DNA of 64,000 bases. It comes from an uncultured Clostridia bacterium (lineage in GTDB: Bacteria > Bacillota > Clostridia > Christensenellales > CAG-138). The translations under genes and the position numbers were made by a program. Each line of letters opens with the position of its first letter. Within the stretch, counting starts at the first letter, position 1. The stretch spans positions 108,773 to 172,772 of the forward strand of contig CAKTYU010000003.1 of assembly GCA_934633985.1 (NCBI GenBank), given 5' to 3'. Below the pieces are notes generated by a model. The model was not told the origin of the DNA. It ran no database searches and was given only the letters and a program-made list of their open reading frames with translations. Below, in pieces: positions 1 through 8,060 of the stretch.

Positions 1-654
1 TATTCACATGAACTCATGAATACTGTAAAACTTCCGAGCAATATCTGTGCTGATGATTTTCGTATTATCGCGAAAGGTTCCAAGGCTCTTTGCCGCGTTA
101 TCGGTATGATTTCCGATCAAATAATTAATGAAGAACGCCAAATTTGGATGGATATACAAGACGGCGAGATAAAACAAGATACGAACCGAGATATACTCAA
201 ACTAACTGTTGTCGAACGCTACGGCAAGACAAACAACGTAATGTCATCTTTCGTTCAGGGATTCGGCTTAAAAAAGGGTGCCATTGCATCATCCGTATCT
301 CATGACCACCATAATATAGTTGTAGTAGGCTGCAACGATAATGATATGCTAATCGCGGTACGTGAACTAGAAAAAAGTCAAGGCGGTTTTACTGCGGTTG
401 CGGATGGAAAGATAATTGGCATTATGCCGCTACCTTTGGCAGGGCTCATGAGTACAAAATCGGCAGATACGGTTTTGGAACAGATGGACAAGATAAATGA
501 AACAGTTATAAAGCTTGGATGCAATATGAAGGCTCCTTTTATGTCATTATCATTTATCTCTCTTCCTACGGTACCACAGCTTGGCTTGACCGACATGGGG
601 ATGATTGATGTTCTGGGACATCGTTTCATAGAACCCATAATAAAGGTTAAATGA
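1..654 (+). CDS. ade: Adenine deaminase, C-terminal part (cut by window start)
   Basis: The frame is open from base 1, so the 5' part of the gene lies outside the window; about 217 residues remain. They match the C-terminal domain of adenine deaminase, which hydrolyses adenine to hypoxanthine and ammonia in the cytosol. Family-typical stretches are VVERYGKT, GFGLKKGAIASSVSHDHHN, PLPLAGLMS and the terminal block with SFISLPTVPQLGLTD. The metal-binding amidohydrolase core is not visible here. It precedes two further deaminase-like genes in the same direction (64-base gap), which suggests a purine-degradation operon. Base composition is clearly AT-richer than from 3.9 kb onward. Confidence 0.9.
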   Translation, partial: YSHELMNTVKLPSNICADDFRIIAKGSKALCRVIGMISDQIINEERQIWMDIQDGEIKQDTNRDILKLTVVERYGKTNNVMSSFVQGFGLKKGAIASSVSHDHHNIVVVGCNDNDMLIAVRELEKSQGGFTAVADGKIIGIMPLPLAGLMSTKSADTVLEQMDKINETVIKLGCNMKAPFMSLSFISLPTVPQLGLTDMGMIDVLGHRFIEPIIKVK

Positions 655-718
655 AATTACGTTTAAACTGGCTATACCCAGAAATTAGCATAGGAATTTT
701 CAGAAAAGGAGATTTGCC

Positions 719-2083
719 ATGAAGACTCTTCTTACTCACGGATATGTACTTACTGTAGATAAGGATTTTTCCATTATACATGATGGAGCGCTCTGCTACG
801 AAAAGGACAGAATAATAGATATAGGAAAGACTGGCGATCTGCTGCCACGTTATCCTGACGCAAATATCATAGATGCTACTAAGAAAATCATAATGCCCGG
901 CCTTATTAATACTCATCTTCATTCTGGATTGATTCGTGGAACAGCCGAGGATTTGAAAGTATGGGAATGGCTTGCCATGCACGTGGATCCAAAGCACAAA
1001 GTTCTGTTGCCTAGCGATGCCTATATAGCCTCTAAAGTGTGCTATAGCGAGGCATTGCTTTCTGGAACTACTACCGTTGTAGATATGTATCGTTACATGG
1101 ATCGCTGTGCCGATTCTGCTGAAGAGACAGGAATACGCGCCGTGCTTGCCCCTTATGTGGGTGATAGACCTGGTTATGATTATTTTGAAAAGGTAGATGC
1201 AAATGAGAGACTGTATCTCGAACGCAATGGCAGTGCTGATGGGCGAATAAGCGTATGGTTTGGCCTTGAACACTTAGTATATTGCTCCAAAGATGCTTTT
1301 AGCCGTGTCGCAAAGCTGGCCGAAAAGTATGATACTGGCATACACACTCATGGTGAAGAATCCATTCAGATGGCAAATATGATAAGAGCAAAGTACGGTT
1401 GTACTCCTATGCAGGAATTTTACAATCGCGGTATTCTCGGGAACAAGACGCTTATTGCGCATTGCTGCTGGATAACACCGTATGAAATGGAGATAATGCG
1501 TGCAACAGGGACGTCAATAGCACATTGTCCAGTCAGCAATATGAAATTGGCATCAGGTATATGTCCCGTTCCTACTGCGCTTGAGAAGGGTATACATGTA
1601 GGCATCGGGAGTGACGGTATAAAAGAAAATAACAACGTTGATATGTTTGAAGAAATGAAGTTTGCGGCGCTGCTGCATAAGCTTGCGCATCTCGACGCTA
1701 CGGTAATGCCAGCAGAAGAAGCAATAAAGCTAGCTACCATTTATGGTGCACGCGCAATACACATGGAAAATCAAATCGGCTCTCTTGAAGTGGGTAAAAA
1801 GGCGGATATTGTCTTGTTGGATTATAATAAACTACACATGGCGCCGCATCTTTTTGGTAAATATGAAAACTTTGTACCCAACATAGTACATAGTACAAGC
1901 GGTGCCGATGTTTGGATGACAATATGTAATGGTCAGATAAGAGTCCAGAATCATCAACTTGTAGGTGTAGACATTGAAGAAATGATACGCGAATACACAG
2001 GGAAGACGGAAGAACTTATTGTGCGGCGTGAGCCTTATATCCCTACACAGGAGGAGGCCAGTATAAATAACGTGGTGGTTTAA
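719..2083 (+). CDS. Amidohydrolase, TRZ/ATZ (SAH/MTA deaminase-like) family
   Basis: A 454-residue cytosolic metal-dependent amidohydrolase of the COG0402 type (chlorohydrolase, S-adenosylhomocysteine/methylthioadenosine deaminase, guanine deaminase relatives). All expected metal and catalytic elements are visible: HLH at 66-68 after PGLINT, the THGEE histidine near 208, LIAHC with the second-shell histidine, and GSDG near 297-300, which supplies the catalytic Asp. The start is supported by AAAAGGAGA just upstream. It sits between adenine deaminase and a second paralogue, so a purine or purine-like amino-substituted heterocycle is a reasonable substrate. The exact substrate cannot be read from sequence. 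AT-rich codon use sets it apart from the rest of the window. Confidence 0.85.
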   Translation: MKTLLTHGYVLTVDKDFSIIHDGALCYEKDRIIDIGKTGDLLPRYPDANIIDATKKIIMPGLINTHLHSGLIRGTAEDLKVWEWLAMHVDPKHKVLLPSDAYIASKVCYSEALLSGTTTVVDMYRYMDRCADSAEETGIRAVLAPYVGDRPGYDYFEKVDANERLYLERNGSADGRISVWFGLEHLVYCSKDAFSRVAKLAEKYDTGIHTHGEESIQMANMIRAKYGCTPMQEFYNRGILGNKTLIAHCCWITPYEMEIMRATGTSIAHCPVSNMKLASGICPVPTALEKGIHVGIGSDGIKENNNVDMFEEMKFAALLHKLAHLDATVMPAEEAIKLATIYGARAIHMENQIGSLEVGKKADIVLLDYNKLHMAPHLFGKYENFVPNIVHSTSGADVWMTICNGQIRVQNHQLVGVDIEEMIREYTGKTEELIVRREPYIPTQEEASINNVVV

Positions 2084-2105
2084 ATAAATAAAGGGAAAAC
2101 TAAAT

Positions 2106-3461
2106 ATGAAGATTGTTCTTATCCATCCAACAATAATTACCATGGATGACAGCTGTCACATAATTGACGACGGTTATATAGCCATAGATAACGATACCAT
2201 ACTTGCGGTAGGTGAATATACCGACCTTAAACCAGAAAAATATCAGGATTACGCCACAGAGGATTGCCGCAGGGATGGGCAGCCGTTAGTAGCGCTTCCG
2301 GGATTCATCCAGACTCATGTGCATACTACTCAGGCATTGGGTCGTGGACTTGCTGATGATGTGGATTTAATTACCTGGACGCGAAAGCGCATATGGCCTT
2401 ATGAAGCTGCATTATCAGCAGATGATGCTTATCTTAGTGCTCAACTTAGTATAGCTGCAATGCTAAAGAGCGGCACGACGCAATTTTGTGAAGCTGGCGG
2501 AGAACATCCGGACTCTATAGCTCAAGCAATTATTGATACTGGGATAAAAGGGACGGTTTGTCTTTCCACTATGGATTTGCCGGGAGAAATACCTCAAGCA
2601 CTGCAAATGACCTATGATCAAGCATGCGAACGGAATTTTTCATTAGTAGAAAAATGGCATAATAATGCCCTGTGCAGTAGAGTCGATGCGTGTTTGAACA
2701 TATTGAATCTTTTTCTATCCAGTGAAAAACTGTGGCGCACATTTAGCAGATATGCTTTCGATAACAACGTTTTGTTCCAGTGCCATGCAGCCGAATCCAC
2801 TTCGGAGGTAGAATATACGAAACGAGTTTACGGTAAGAGACCCATAGAACTTCTCGACAGTTGGGGGGCTCTTTCGCCGAATCTGCTGGCAGCCCATGTA
2901 GTGCATGTAACACCGAAAGAAATAGAACTTCTTGTAAAGGGTGAAGTAAAATGTATGCATTGTCCAGCTGCGGATTTACGTATTGCAGGTTTTGCGCCTA
3001 TAGCCGAATACTTGGATCGGGGAATCCCTGTTTCAATAGGGACGAACAGTCCGCCGTGTAATAATCGCATGAGCATGATGGACGAAATGTGGCTTGCGGG
3101 ACTGATGCATAAGGCGATCAGTCAAAATCCCAAAGCAGTACCAGCTAAGTCGGTGCTGACTATGGCTACGCGTAATGGAGCAATTGCTCTAAAAAAACTG
3201 GATTCATGTGGAAGCATAACAGTGGGCAAAAAAGCAGACTTAACGCTACTTGACATGAATACTCTGTGCAGCACACCTGCTCATGATCTTTATTCTACAA
3301 TTGTATATCAAGCGACATCAGCAGCAGTAGATACGGTGTTTGTAGACGGTAACAGGCTTCTTGACAGAGGATGCCTCACTACTATTGACGAAAATGCCCT
3401 TATCCGCGAATGCCAACGCCATAGCAAATCTATTGTTAGGCGTGCGGGTATAAGATACTGA
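2106..3461 (+). CDS. Amidohydrolase paralogue with Asp-to-Asn change at metal site
   Basis: A 451-residue member of the same amidohydrolase family as its upstream neighbour, 22 bases downstream and presumably co-transcribed. It has the HVH pair at 71/73, FQCHAAES and LLAAHVVHV histidine motifs. In place of the usual GTD/GSD motif it reads IGTNSPPCNN, so the expected metal-binding and catalytic aspartate is Asn314 (codon AAC). The rest of the fold looks intact, so it is not an obvious pseudogene; activity may be changed or lost, or another residue may take over. Purine deamination is suggested only by context. It is the last gene of the AT-rich block and is followed by a terminator at 3545. 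Confidence 0.8.
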   Translation: MKIVLIHPTIITMDDSCHIIDDGYIAIDNDTILAVGEYTDLKPEKYQDYATEDCRRDGQPLVALPGFIQTHVHTTQALGRGLADDVDLITWTRKRIWPYEAALSADDAYLSAQLSIAAMLKSGTTQFCEAGGEHPDSIAQAIIDTGIKGTVCLSTMDLPGEIPQALQMTYDQACERNFSLVEKWHNNALCSRVDACLNILNLFLSSEKLWRTFSRYAFDNNVLFQCHAAESTSEVEYTKRVYGKRPIELLDSWGALSPNLLAAHVVHVTPKEIELLVKGEVKCMHCPAADLRIAGFAPIAEYLDRGIPVSIGTNSPPCNNRMSMMDEMWLAGLMHKAISQNPKAVPAKSVLTMATRNGAIALKKLDSCGSITVGKKADLTLLDMNTLCSTPAHDLYSTIVYQATSAAVDTVFVDGNRLLDRGCLTTIDENALIRECQRHSKSIVRRAGIRY

Positions 3462-3544
3462 CAATATATTTTGAAAAGTAGCCGCATTTTAATTAACGGA
3501 CGAAACAGTAAGTAAAAAAACCGAATATTGATCAATAACAGAAG

Positions 3545-3565
3545 GCAGATTTCAATCTGCTTTTT
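3545..3565 (+). terminator. Terminator of the deaminase cluster
   Basis: A 7-bp stem (GCAGATT / AATCTGC) with a two-base loop followed by TTTTT, 80 bases after the second amidohydrolase gene. Confidence 0.75.
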
Positions 3566-3811
3566 GTTGTGATAGCAAAACCCCGCCATAGCGGCAAAGA
3601 AAACTAATATGCTAAATTATGCAAAAGCCTGCCAGCTGCGAAGCTTAATATAATGCGGAAAGGTGCTATCGCGGAATAAGATACTCATACGCTTCAAGGT
3701 CGGTATCGAAATGACGATTGAACTGAAGCCGGCTGAATAATCCCGTTTATTATCGGAAACTGCCTAAGCATCATAACTTTTTTATTGCAGCTAAATTGAC
3801 CGATAGTGCCA

Positions 3812-3846
3812 AAAGGCCGTCCGATAAGATCGGGCGGCTTTTTCTT
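3812..3846. terminator. Bidirectional terminator downstream of the 3861 gene
   Basis: A 10-bp stem with one mismatch (GCCGTCCGAT / ATCGGGCGGC) and a 3-base loop. It is followed by TTTTTCTT on the + strand and TTTT on the minus strand, so it can terminate the minus-strand gene that ends at 3861. Confidence 0.75.
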
Positions 3847-3860
3847 GCTTTAATCCGCCT

Positions 3861-4472
3861 TTAACTATTCTCCCACCAGTAGGCCTCCGCGTCGTCGAGG
3901 TTGTCGAAGGCGTCCCAGTTAGCCTCGTAAAAGTCCTCCGGGCCCACGAAGTCCGCCGCGTTGTATGGGTCATAGGCGCCGCCCCCGCTATCGGAGGGGG
4001 TCACCGGCCGGAATTTCGGTGTGGGGGGAGGGGCGGGCGTGTAGTGCGCCGCCCTGTACTGTGCCGCCCCGCGCTCGTAGCTGTCCCGGGCCCGCTTCCG
4101 CAGCTCGCGTATCTGGGCTGCATACGGCCCGGCGTAATCCTCCGGTATGTCCCTGAGGCGGTATACGGCGTCGAAATAGCAGGTATGGGAGGCCTTGCCC
4201 TTCTCATACAGCTTCAGCGCCTCTATATAGCTGACGAGCTCGTATTTGTCCCCGTATATGCTGGGCAGGTCATTCAGCAGCTCCAACGCCTCGTCCATCC
4301 TCCCCTCGTCCATGAGGGCTATGGCCCTTTCGTATTCCGCCCCGTTAGCAGGCTGCCCTCCGCGCCCCGCCCCAGGCGGAAGCGCACTTAACGCGAACGC
4401 CAGGCCGGCTGCAAGCAGCAGCGCGGCGGCGTATCCTACTATTATTCCTTTTCCTTTAAAAATGCTGTTCAC
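3861..4472 (-). CDS. Membrane-anchored protein, TPR-like, acidic C-terminus
   Basis: A 203-residue protein I do not recognise by name. Residues about 9-31 form one hydrophobic segment, after which the chain should face outward. Residues about 45-135 are helical with a tetratricopeptide-like pattern (ALMDEGRMDEALELLNDL, then a further helix pair), followed by a proline-rich linker (APPPTPKF) and an acidic, aromatic tail ending in DDAEAYWWENS. A scaffolding or envelope role is possible but unproven. It is transcribed away from the cysteine desulfidase gene and ends at the bidirectional hairpin near 3816. Confidence 0.65.
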   Translation of the reverse strand: MNSIFKGKGIIVGYAAALLLAAGLAFALSALPPGAGRGGQPANGAEYERAIALMDEGRMDEALELLNDLPSIYGDKYELVSYIEALKLYEKGKASHTCYFDAVYRLRDIPEDYAGPYAAQIRELRKRARDSYERGAAQYRAAHYTPAPPPTPKFRPVTPSDSGGGAYDPYNAADFVGPEDFYEANWDAFDNLDDAEAYWWENS

Positions 4473-4541
4473 GGCGGCCTCCTGCGGATAGGTGTGTGCG
4501 CGGTATTATCTTTAAGTATAGCACATCTGCACCCGCCGGTC

Positions 4542-4570
4542 TTGCGGTAATTGCCGAAGCTGTATATAAT
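4542..4570 (+). promoter_or_regulatory. Promoter of the cysteine desulfidase gene
   Basis: TTGCGG at 4542-4547, 17-base spacer, TATAAT at 4565-4570, about 80 bases upstream of the chosen start. Confidence 0.55.
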
Positions 4571-4652
4571 ATGTGATAATACTATTCTCCCGTTCTCAAC
4601 ACGGGGACACCTTCTCATCTTTTATAAAAATAACGTCAAGGAAGTGGAAGCA

Positions 4653-5933
4653 ATGGATAACCGACTTACAGAAGCCTACATAAGCATACTAAAGGAAGAG
4701 CTGCTGATGGCAACGGGCTGCACCGAGCCCATAGCCATAGCCTACTGCGCCGCAAGGATGCGGGACATACTGGACGGCGAGCCGGAGCGCATAGAGGCCG
4801 AGGTGAGCGGCAACATACTTAAAAACGTAAAGAGCGTGATAGTGCCAAACACCGGCGGGCTGAAGGGCATAAACGCCGCCATAGCCGCGGGGATAATTGC
4901 GGGGAGGGCGGAAAAGGTGCTTCAGGTCATATCCTATGTGACACAGGAGGAGCACGGCCGCATAAGGGAATACATGGAGGCCACGCCGGTGGCCGTGAGC
5001 TGCTCGGACAACGGCAGGATGCTGGATATACGGCTCACGGGATACAGGGGCGGCGACAGCGCCATGGTGCATATAGCCAACAACCACTCCAACATAATAC
5101 GCGAGGAGAGGAACGGCGCAGTCCTCATGGAGCTTCCCCCGTCCGATTCAGCGGAGGACAACCTTCAGGATAAGAGCGTGCTGAGCATAGAGGACATAGT
5201 GCGCTTTGCGGATACGGTGGACGTGGAGCTGGTCAAGCCGCTCCTCGACAACCAGATAAGCTGCAACTCCGCCATAGCGGAGGAGGGCCTAAGGGGCGAT
5301 TGGGGCGCAAACGTGGGGCGCGTGCTGCTTTCCGAGTTCGGCAGCGACATAAAGAACGAGGCCCGCGCCTATGCCGCCGCCGCGTCTGATGCGCGCATGA
5401 GTGGCTGCGAGCTTCCGGTGGTGATAGTCACCGGCAGCGGCAATCAGGGCATAACCGCCTCCGTCCCCGTAATAAGATACGCAAAGCACATAGGCGCCAG
5501 CGACGAGCGGCTTTACAGGGCCCTGCTGGTATCCGACCTCGTCACCATACACCAAAAGACCGGCATAGGCAGGCTGTCAGCCTATTGCGGCGCGGTCAGC
5601 GCGGGCTGCGGCGCGGGCGCGGGCATAGCCTATCTTTTAGGCGGGGATTACAGGGCCATAGCCCATACCATAGTGAACGCCGTAGCCATACTCTCCGGCA
5701 CTATATGCGACGGGGCAAAGCCCTCCTGCGCCGCAAAGATAGCCTCCGCGGTGGAGGCCGGCATACTGGGCTACTATATGTACGTCAACGACCAGCAGTT
5801 CCGGGGCGGCGACGGCATAGTTGCAAAGGGCGTCGAGAACACCATACGCAACGTCGGCCTGCTGGCAAGCCAGGGCATGAAGCAGACGGACCGGGTGATA
5901 CTCGACATAATGACCGGCGATCAGTGTCTGTGA
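4653..5933 (+). CDS. cyuA: L-cysteine desulfidase (CdsB/CyuA, UPF0597 family)
   Basis: A 426-residue cytosolic Fe-S enzyme family that splits L-cysteine into pyruvate, ammonia and sulfide. The conserved cysteine motifs are visible: TGCTEP near the N-terminus and GTICDGAKPSCAAKI in the C-terminal half, the likely cluster ligands. A GNQGITASVPV glycine-rich stretch lies between them. I chose ATG 4653 (MDNRLTEAY) because AAGGAAGTGG precedes it and the upstream 34 codons lack family similarity and overlap the promoter region. Its neighbours are a sulfur-type ABC transporter and cysteine synthase, so it belongs to cysteine uptake and breakdown or sulfide supply. Confidence 0.88.
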   Translation: MDNRLTEAYISILKEELLMATGCTEPIAIAYCAARMRDILDGEPERIEAEVSGNILKNVKSVIVPNTGGLKGINAAIAAGIIAGRAEKVLQVISYVTQEEHGRIREYMEATPVAVSCSDNGRMLDIRLTGYRGGDSAMVHIANNHSNIIREERNGAVLMELPPSDSAEDNLQDKSVLSIEDIVRFADTVDVELVKPLLDNQISCNSAIAEEGLRGDWGANVGRVLLSEFGSDIKNEARAYAAAASDARMSGCELPVVIVTGSGNQGITASVPVIRYAKHIGASDERLYRALLVSDLVTIHQKTGIGRLSAYCGAVSAGCGAGAGIAYLLGGDYRAIAHTIVNAVAILSGTICDGAKPSCAAKIASAVEAGILGYYMYVNDQQFRGGDGIVAKGVENTIRNVGLLASQGMKQTDRVILDIMTGDQCL

Positions 5934-5949
5934 CCTGATACCGGATAAA

Positions 5950-5971
5950 GGCGGCCTCGAGCCGCTTTTTT
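5950..5971 (+). terminator. Terminator after the cysteine desulfidase gene
   Basis: GCGGC / GCCGC stem with a 5-base loop followed by a run of six T, 17 bases after the stop codon. Confidence 0.7.
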
Positions 5972-6074
5972 ATTTTGTCAGTTTTTTTCATGCGGGCCCG
6001 TCTGCCCGTCCTCAAGGCCCCGGGGCTGAAATAGATATAATCGATAAAGGGCGCGGTAATATTTAATTTTCGAT

Positions 6075-6103
6075 TTGACAGCGCGGCAGTATTTTTGCAA
6101 AAT
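6075..6103 (+). promoter_or_regulatory. Possible promoter of the ABC transporter operon
   Basis: A perfect TTGACA at 6075-6080 with a weak -10 (CAAAAT) 17 bases further on. Tentative because of the poor -10. Confidence 0.35.
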
Positions 6104-6148
6104 AAAAAACGCAAAAACGCAACGAGCTATGAAAGAGAATGTAATTGT

Positions 6149-7228
6149 ATGCGCGATGAACCCCGTATAAATCCGGAGCAGGCGGCGGAGGCCGCCCGGC
6201 TTTCCAACCTTACGCGCCGCCAGCTAAGAGAGCTGGAGGAGAAAGAAAAGACCCCCGCGCAAAAGCTCAGGGAGGCCGTCATAATGCTCCTGCCGCTGCT
6301 GTGCGGCTGCGCCGCGCTGCTGGAGTACCTGCTCCTGCCCAACAACAGCAGGAACGCAAGGCCCTGGAGCTACGTATGGGCGCTCGGCGCCGCAATGTGC
6401 GCCTATCTGCTCTGCCTCTGCGTCTCGCTGCTGAGGAAGCGCGGGGGCGAAAAGCGGCTGTATGAGAAGCTGCGCTATAAGGCCCCGCATTTTTCGGCGC
6501 TGTTCCTCTTCCTCGCCCTGTACGACTATCTCACGCTTAAAACGGGCATTTTGACGCAGCCCTTTGTGCCCTGCATGAACTACATCATAAACGCCTTCCT
6601 CGTGGACTACAAGCTGCTGGCGGACTGCACGTTCAACACGCTCAAGCTGCTGTTCCTCGGCTATTTCATAGGCGTTTCGCTGGGCCTCGTCACGGGCGTC
6701 GCCTGCGGCTATTCCAGGCGGGCGCGCTACTGGCTGGATCCCATAATCAAGTTTTTAGGCCCTATCCCCACCTCCACATGGATACCCATCATAATGGTGG
6801 TGGCCAGCTCCCTCTTCGGCGGCGCGGTGTTCATAATCGCCCTTGGCTCATGGTTCGCCGTCACCGTGGCCTCGCTTACCGGCATATCCAACGTGGGCAA
6901 GGAGTATTTCGAGGCGGCGAGGACACTGGGCGCCACCAACCGCCAGCTTGTGTTCCGGGTGGCTATCCCCCATGCCATGCCCTCCATACTGCAGGGCTGC
7001 ACACAGGCGATGAGCTCCTCCTGCGTGGCTATAATGATAGCCGAAATGCTGGGCGTAAAGTCCGGCCTCGGCTGGTACATGACCTGGCAGACGGGCTGGG
7101 CCAGCTATGATAAATCCTTCGCCGCCCTCTTTGTGATCTGCCTGATCTTCACGCTGGTCACCAACGGGCTGGAGCGTATCAAGCGCTACCTTCTCAGGTG
7201 GCAGAACGGAGCGGACAGCAATGCCTGA
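6149..7228 (+). CDS. ABC transporter permease, sulfonate/taurine/nitrate type
   Basis: An inner-membrane permease of the SsuC/TauC family, 359 residues from ATG 6149. That start has AAAGAGA upstream; an in-frame ATG at 6095 is possible but has no good ribosome site. The C-terminal half is a standard binding-protein-dependent permease domain, including the EAA loop (YFEAARTLGA ... AIPHAMPSIL) that contacts the ATPase. The first ~130 residues are an extra part: a charged arm followed by about three hydrophobic segments, making the protein about 100 residues longer than typical SsuC. It overlaps the ATPase gene by 8 bases. The substrate is probably a sulfur compound, judging from neighbours. Confidence 0.85.
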   Translation: MRDEPRINPEQAAEAARLSNLTRRQLRELEEKEKTPAQKLREAVIMLLPLLCGCAALLEYLLLPNNSRNARPWSYVWALGAAMCAYLLCLCVSLLRKRGGEKRLYEKLRYKAPHFSALFLFLALYDYLTLKTGILTQPFVPCMNYIINAFLVDYKLLADCTFNTLKLLFLGYFIGVSLGLVTGVACGYSRRARYWLDPIIKFLGPIPTSTWIPIIMVVASSLFGGAVFIIALGSWFAVTVASLTGISNVGKEYFEAARTLGATNRQLVFRVAIPHAMPSILQGCTQAMSSSCVAIMIAEMLGVKSGLGWYMTWQTGWASYDKSFAALFVICLIFTLVTNGLERIKRYLLRWQNGADSNA

Positions 7229-8003
7229 AGAAAAGAATGGCCTTCGGCTGAAAATCGAAAACGTAAGCAAGGTGTTCGCAAAGGTGGAGAGCGATCAGGT
7301 CACCCATGCGCTGCAGGACGTGAGCGTGGAGATGTCCGGCGGTGAGTTCGTCTCGCTGGTAGGCCCCTCCGGCTGCGGAAAATCCACCATACTGCGCCTT
7401 GTGGCGGGGCTCATCACGCCCACCCTGGGCCGCGTAACCGTCAACGGCGAGGAGATAAGCGGCCCCTCCCCGAACAGGGGCCTGGTGTTCCAGAACCCCA
7501 CCCTTTTCCCGTGGCTCACCACGGAGAAGAACATCTCCTTCAGCCTGGACCTGCGGGGCGACGATAAGGGCAAGGCCGAAAAGGTAAAGCACATGCTGGA
7601 GATAACCGGCCTGGAGCAATTCCGGCACGATTACCCGGCCCAGCTTTCCGGCGGCATGGCGCAGCGCGTGGCGCTGGTACGCACCCTCATCAACGAGCCG
7701 GAGATACTGCTTCTGGACGAGCCCCTGGGGGCGCTGGACGAGTTCACCCGCATGAACATGCAGGACGAGATACTGAATATCTGGATGCAGAAAAAGCAGC
7801 TCGCCCTCATGGTGACCCACAGCATTGACGAGGCCGTTTACATGGGCACCCGCGTGCTGGTAATGGAGGCCAACCCCGGGCGGATAGTGGCGGATATCCG
7901 CATAGACGAGGATTTCCCCCGGGACCGCTCCTCCGCCAGCTTCGTCGAGTACCGCAACGAGATACTGAACAGGCTGCATTTCGGCGGAAAGCACGAAAAA
8001 TAA
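7221..8003 (+). CDS. ABC transporter ATP-binding protein, SsuB/TauB type
   Basis: The 260-residue cytosolic ATPase of the importer. Walker A is GPSGCGKST near residue 50, the Q-loop lies in VFQNPTLFPW, the signature is LSGGMAQR, Walker B is LLLDEP, and the switch histidine is in VTHSIDEA. The order and length fit the sulfonate/taurine/nitrate subfamily. The start overlaps the permease stop by 8 bases, so translation is probably coupled. Sulfonate, taurine or a thiol are candidate substrates; the sequence does not decide. Confidence 0.9.
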   Translation: MPEEKNGLRLKIENVSKVFAKVESDQVTHALQDVSVEMSGGEFVSLVGPSGCGKSTILRLVAGLITPTLGRVTVNGEEISGPSPNRGLVFQNPTLFPWLTTEKNISFSLDLRGDDKGKAEKVKHMLEITGLEQFRHDYPAQLSGGMAQRVALVRTLINEPEILLLDEPLGALDEFTRMNMQDEILNIWMQKKQLALMVTHSIDEAVYMGTRVLVMEANPGRIVADIRIDEDFPRDRSSASFVEYRNEILNRLHFGGKHEK

Positions 8004-8060
8004 ATGCGCTTTACCGGGCGGCCTGCCGCCTTGTAAATAAACAAAAAAGAGGAGAAAAAA

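Larger units (their letters stand above)
3462..3860. other. Non-coding gap at a composition boundary
   Basis: About 400 bases without a supportable gene. It contains the terminator of the deaminase block (3545-3565) and a second strong hairpin (3816-3846). The stretch between them is AT-rich with no long frame, no tRNA and no recognisable insertion sequence ends. It marks the switch from the AT-rich upstream genes to the GC-rich remainder. Confidence 0.6.
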
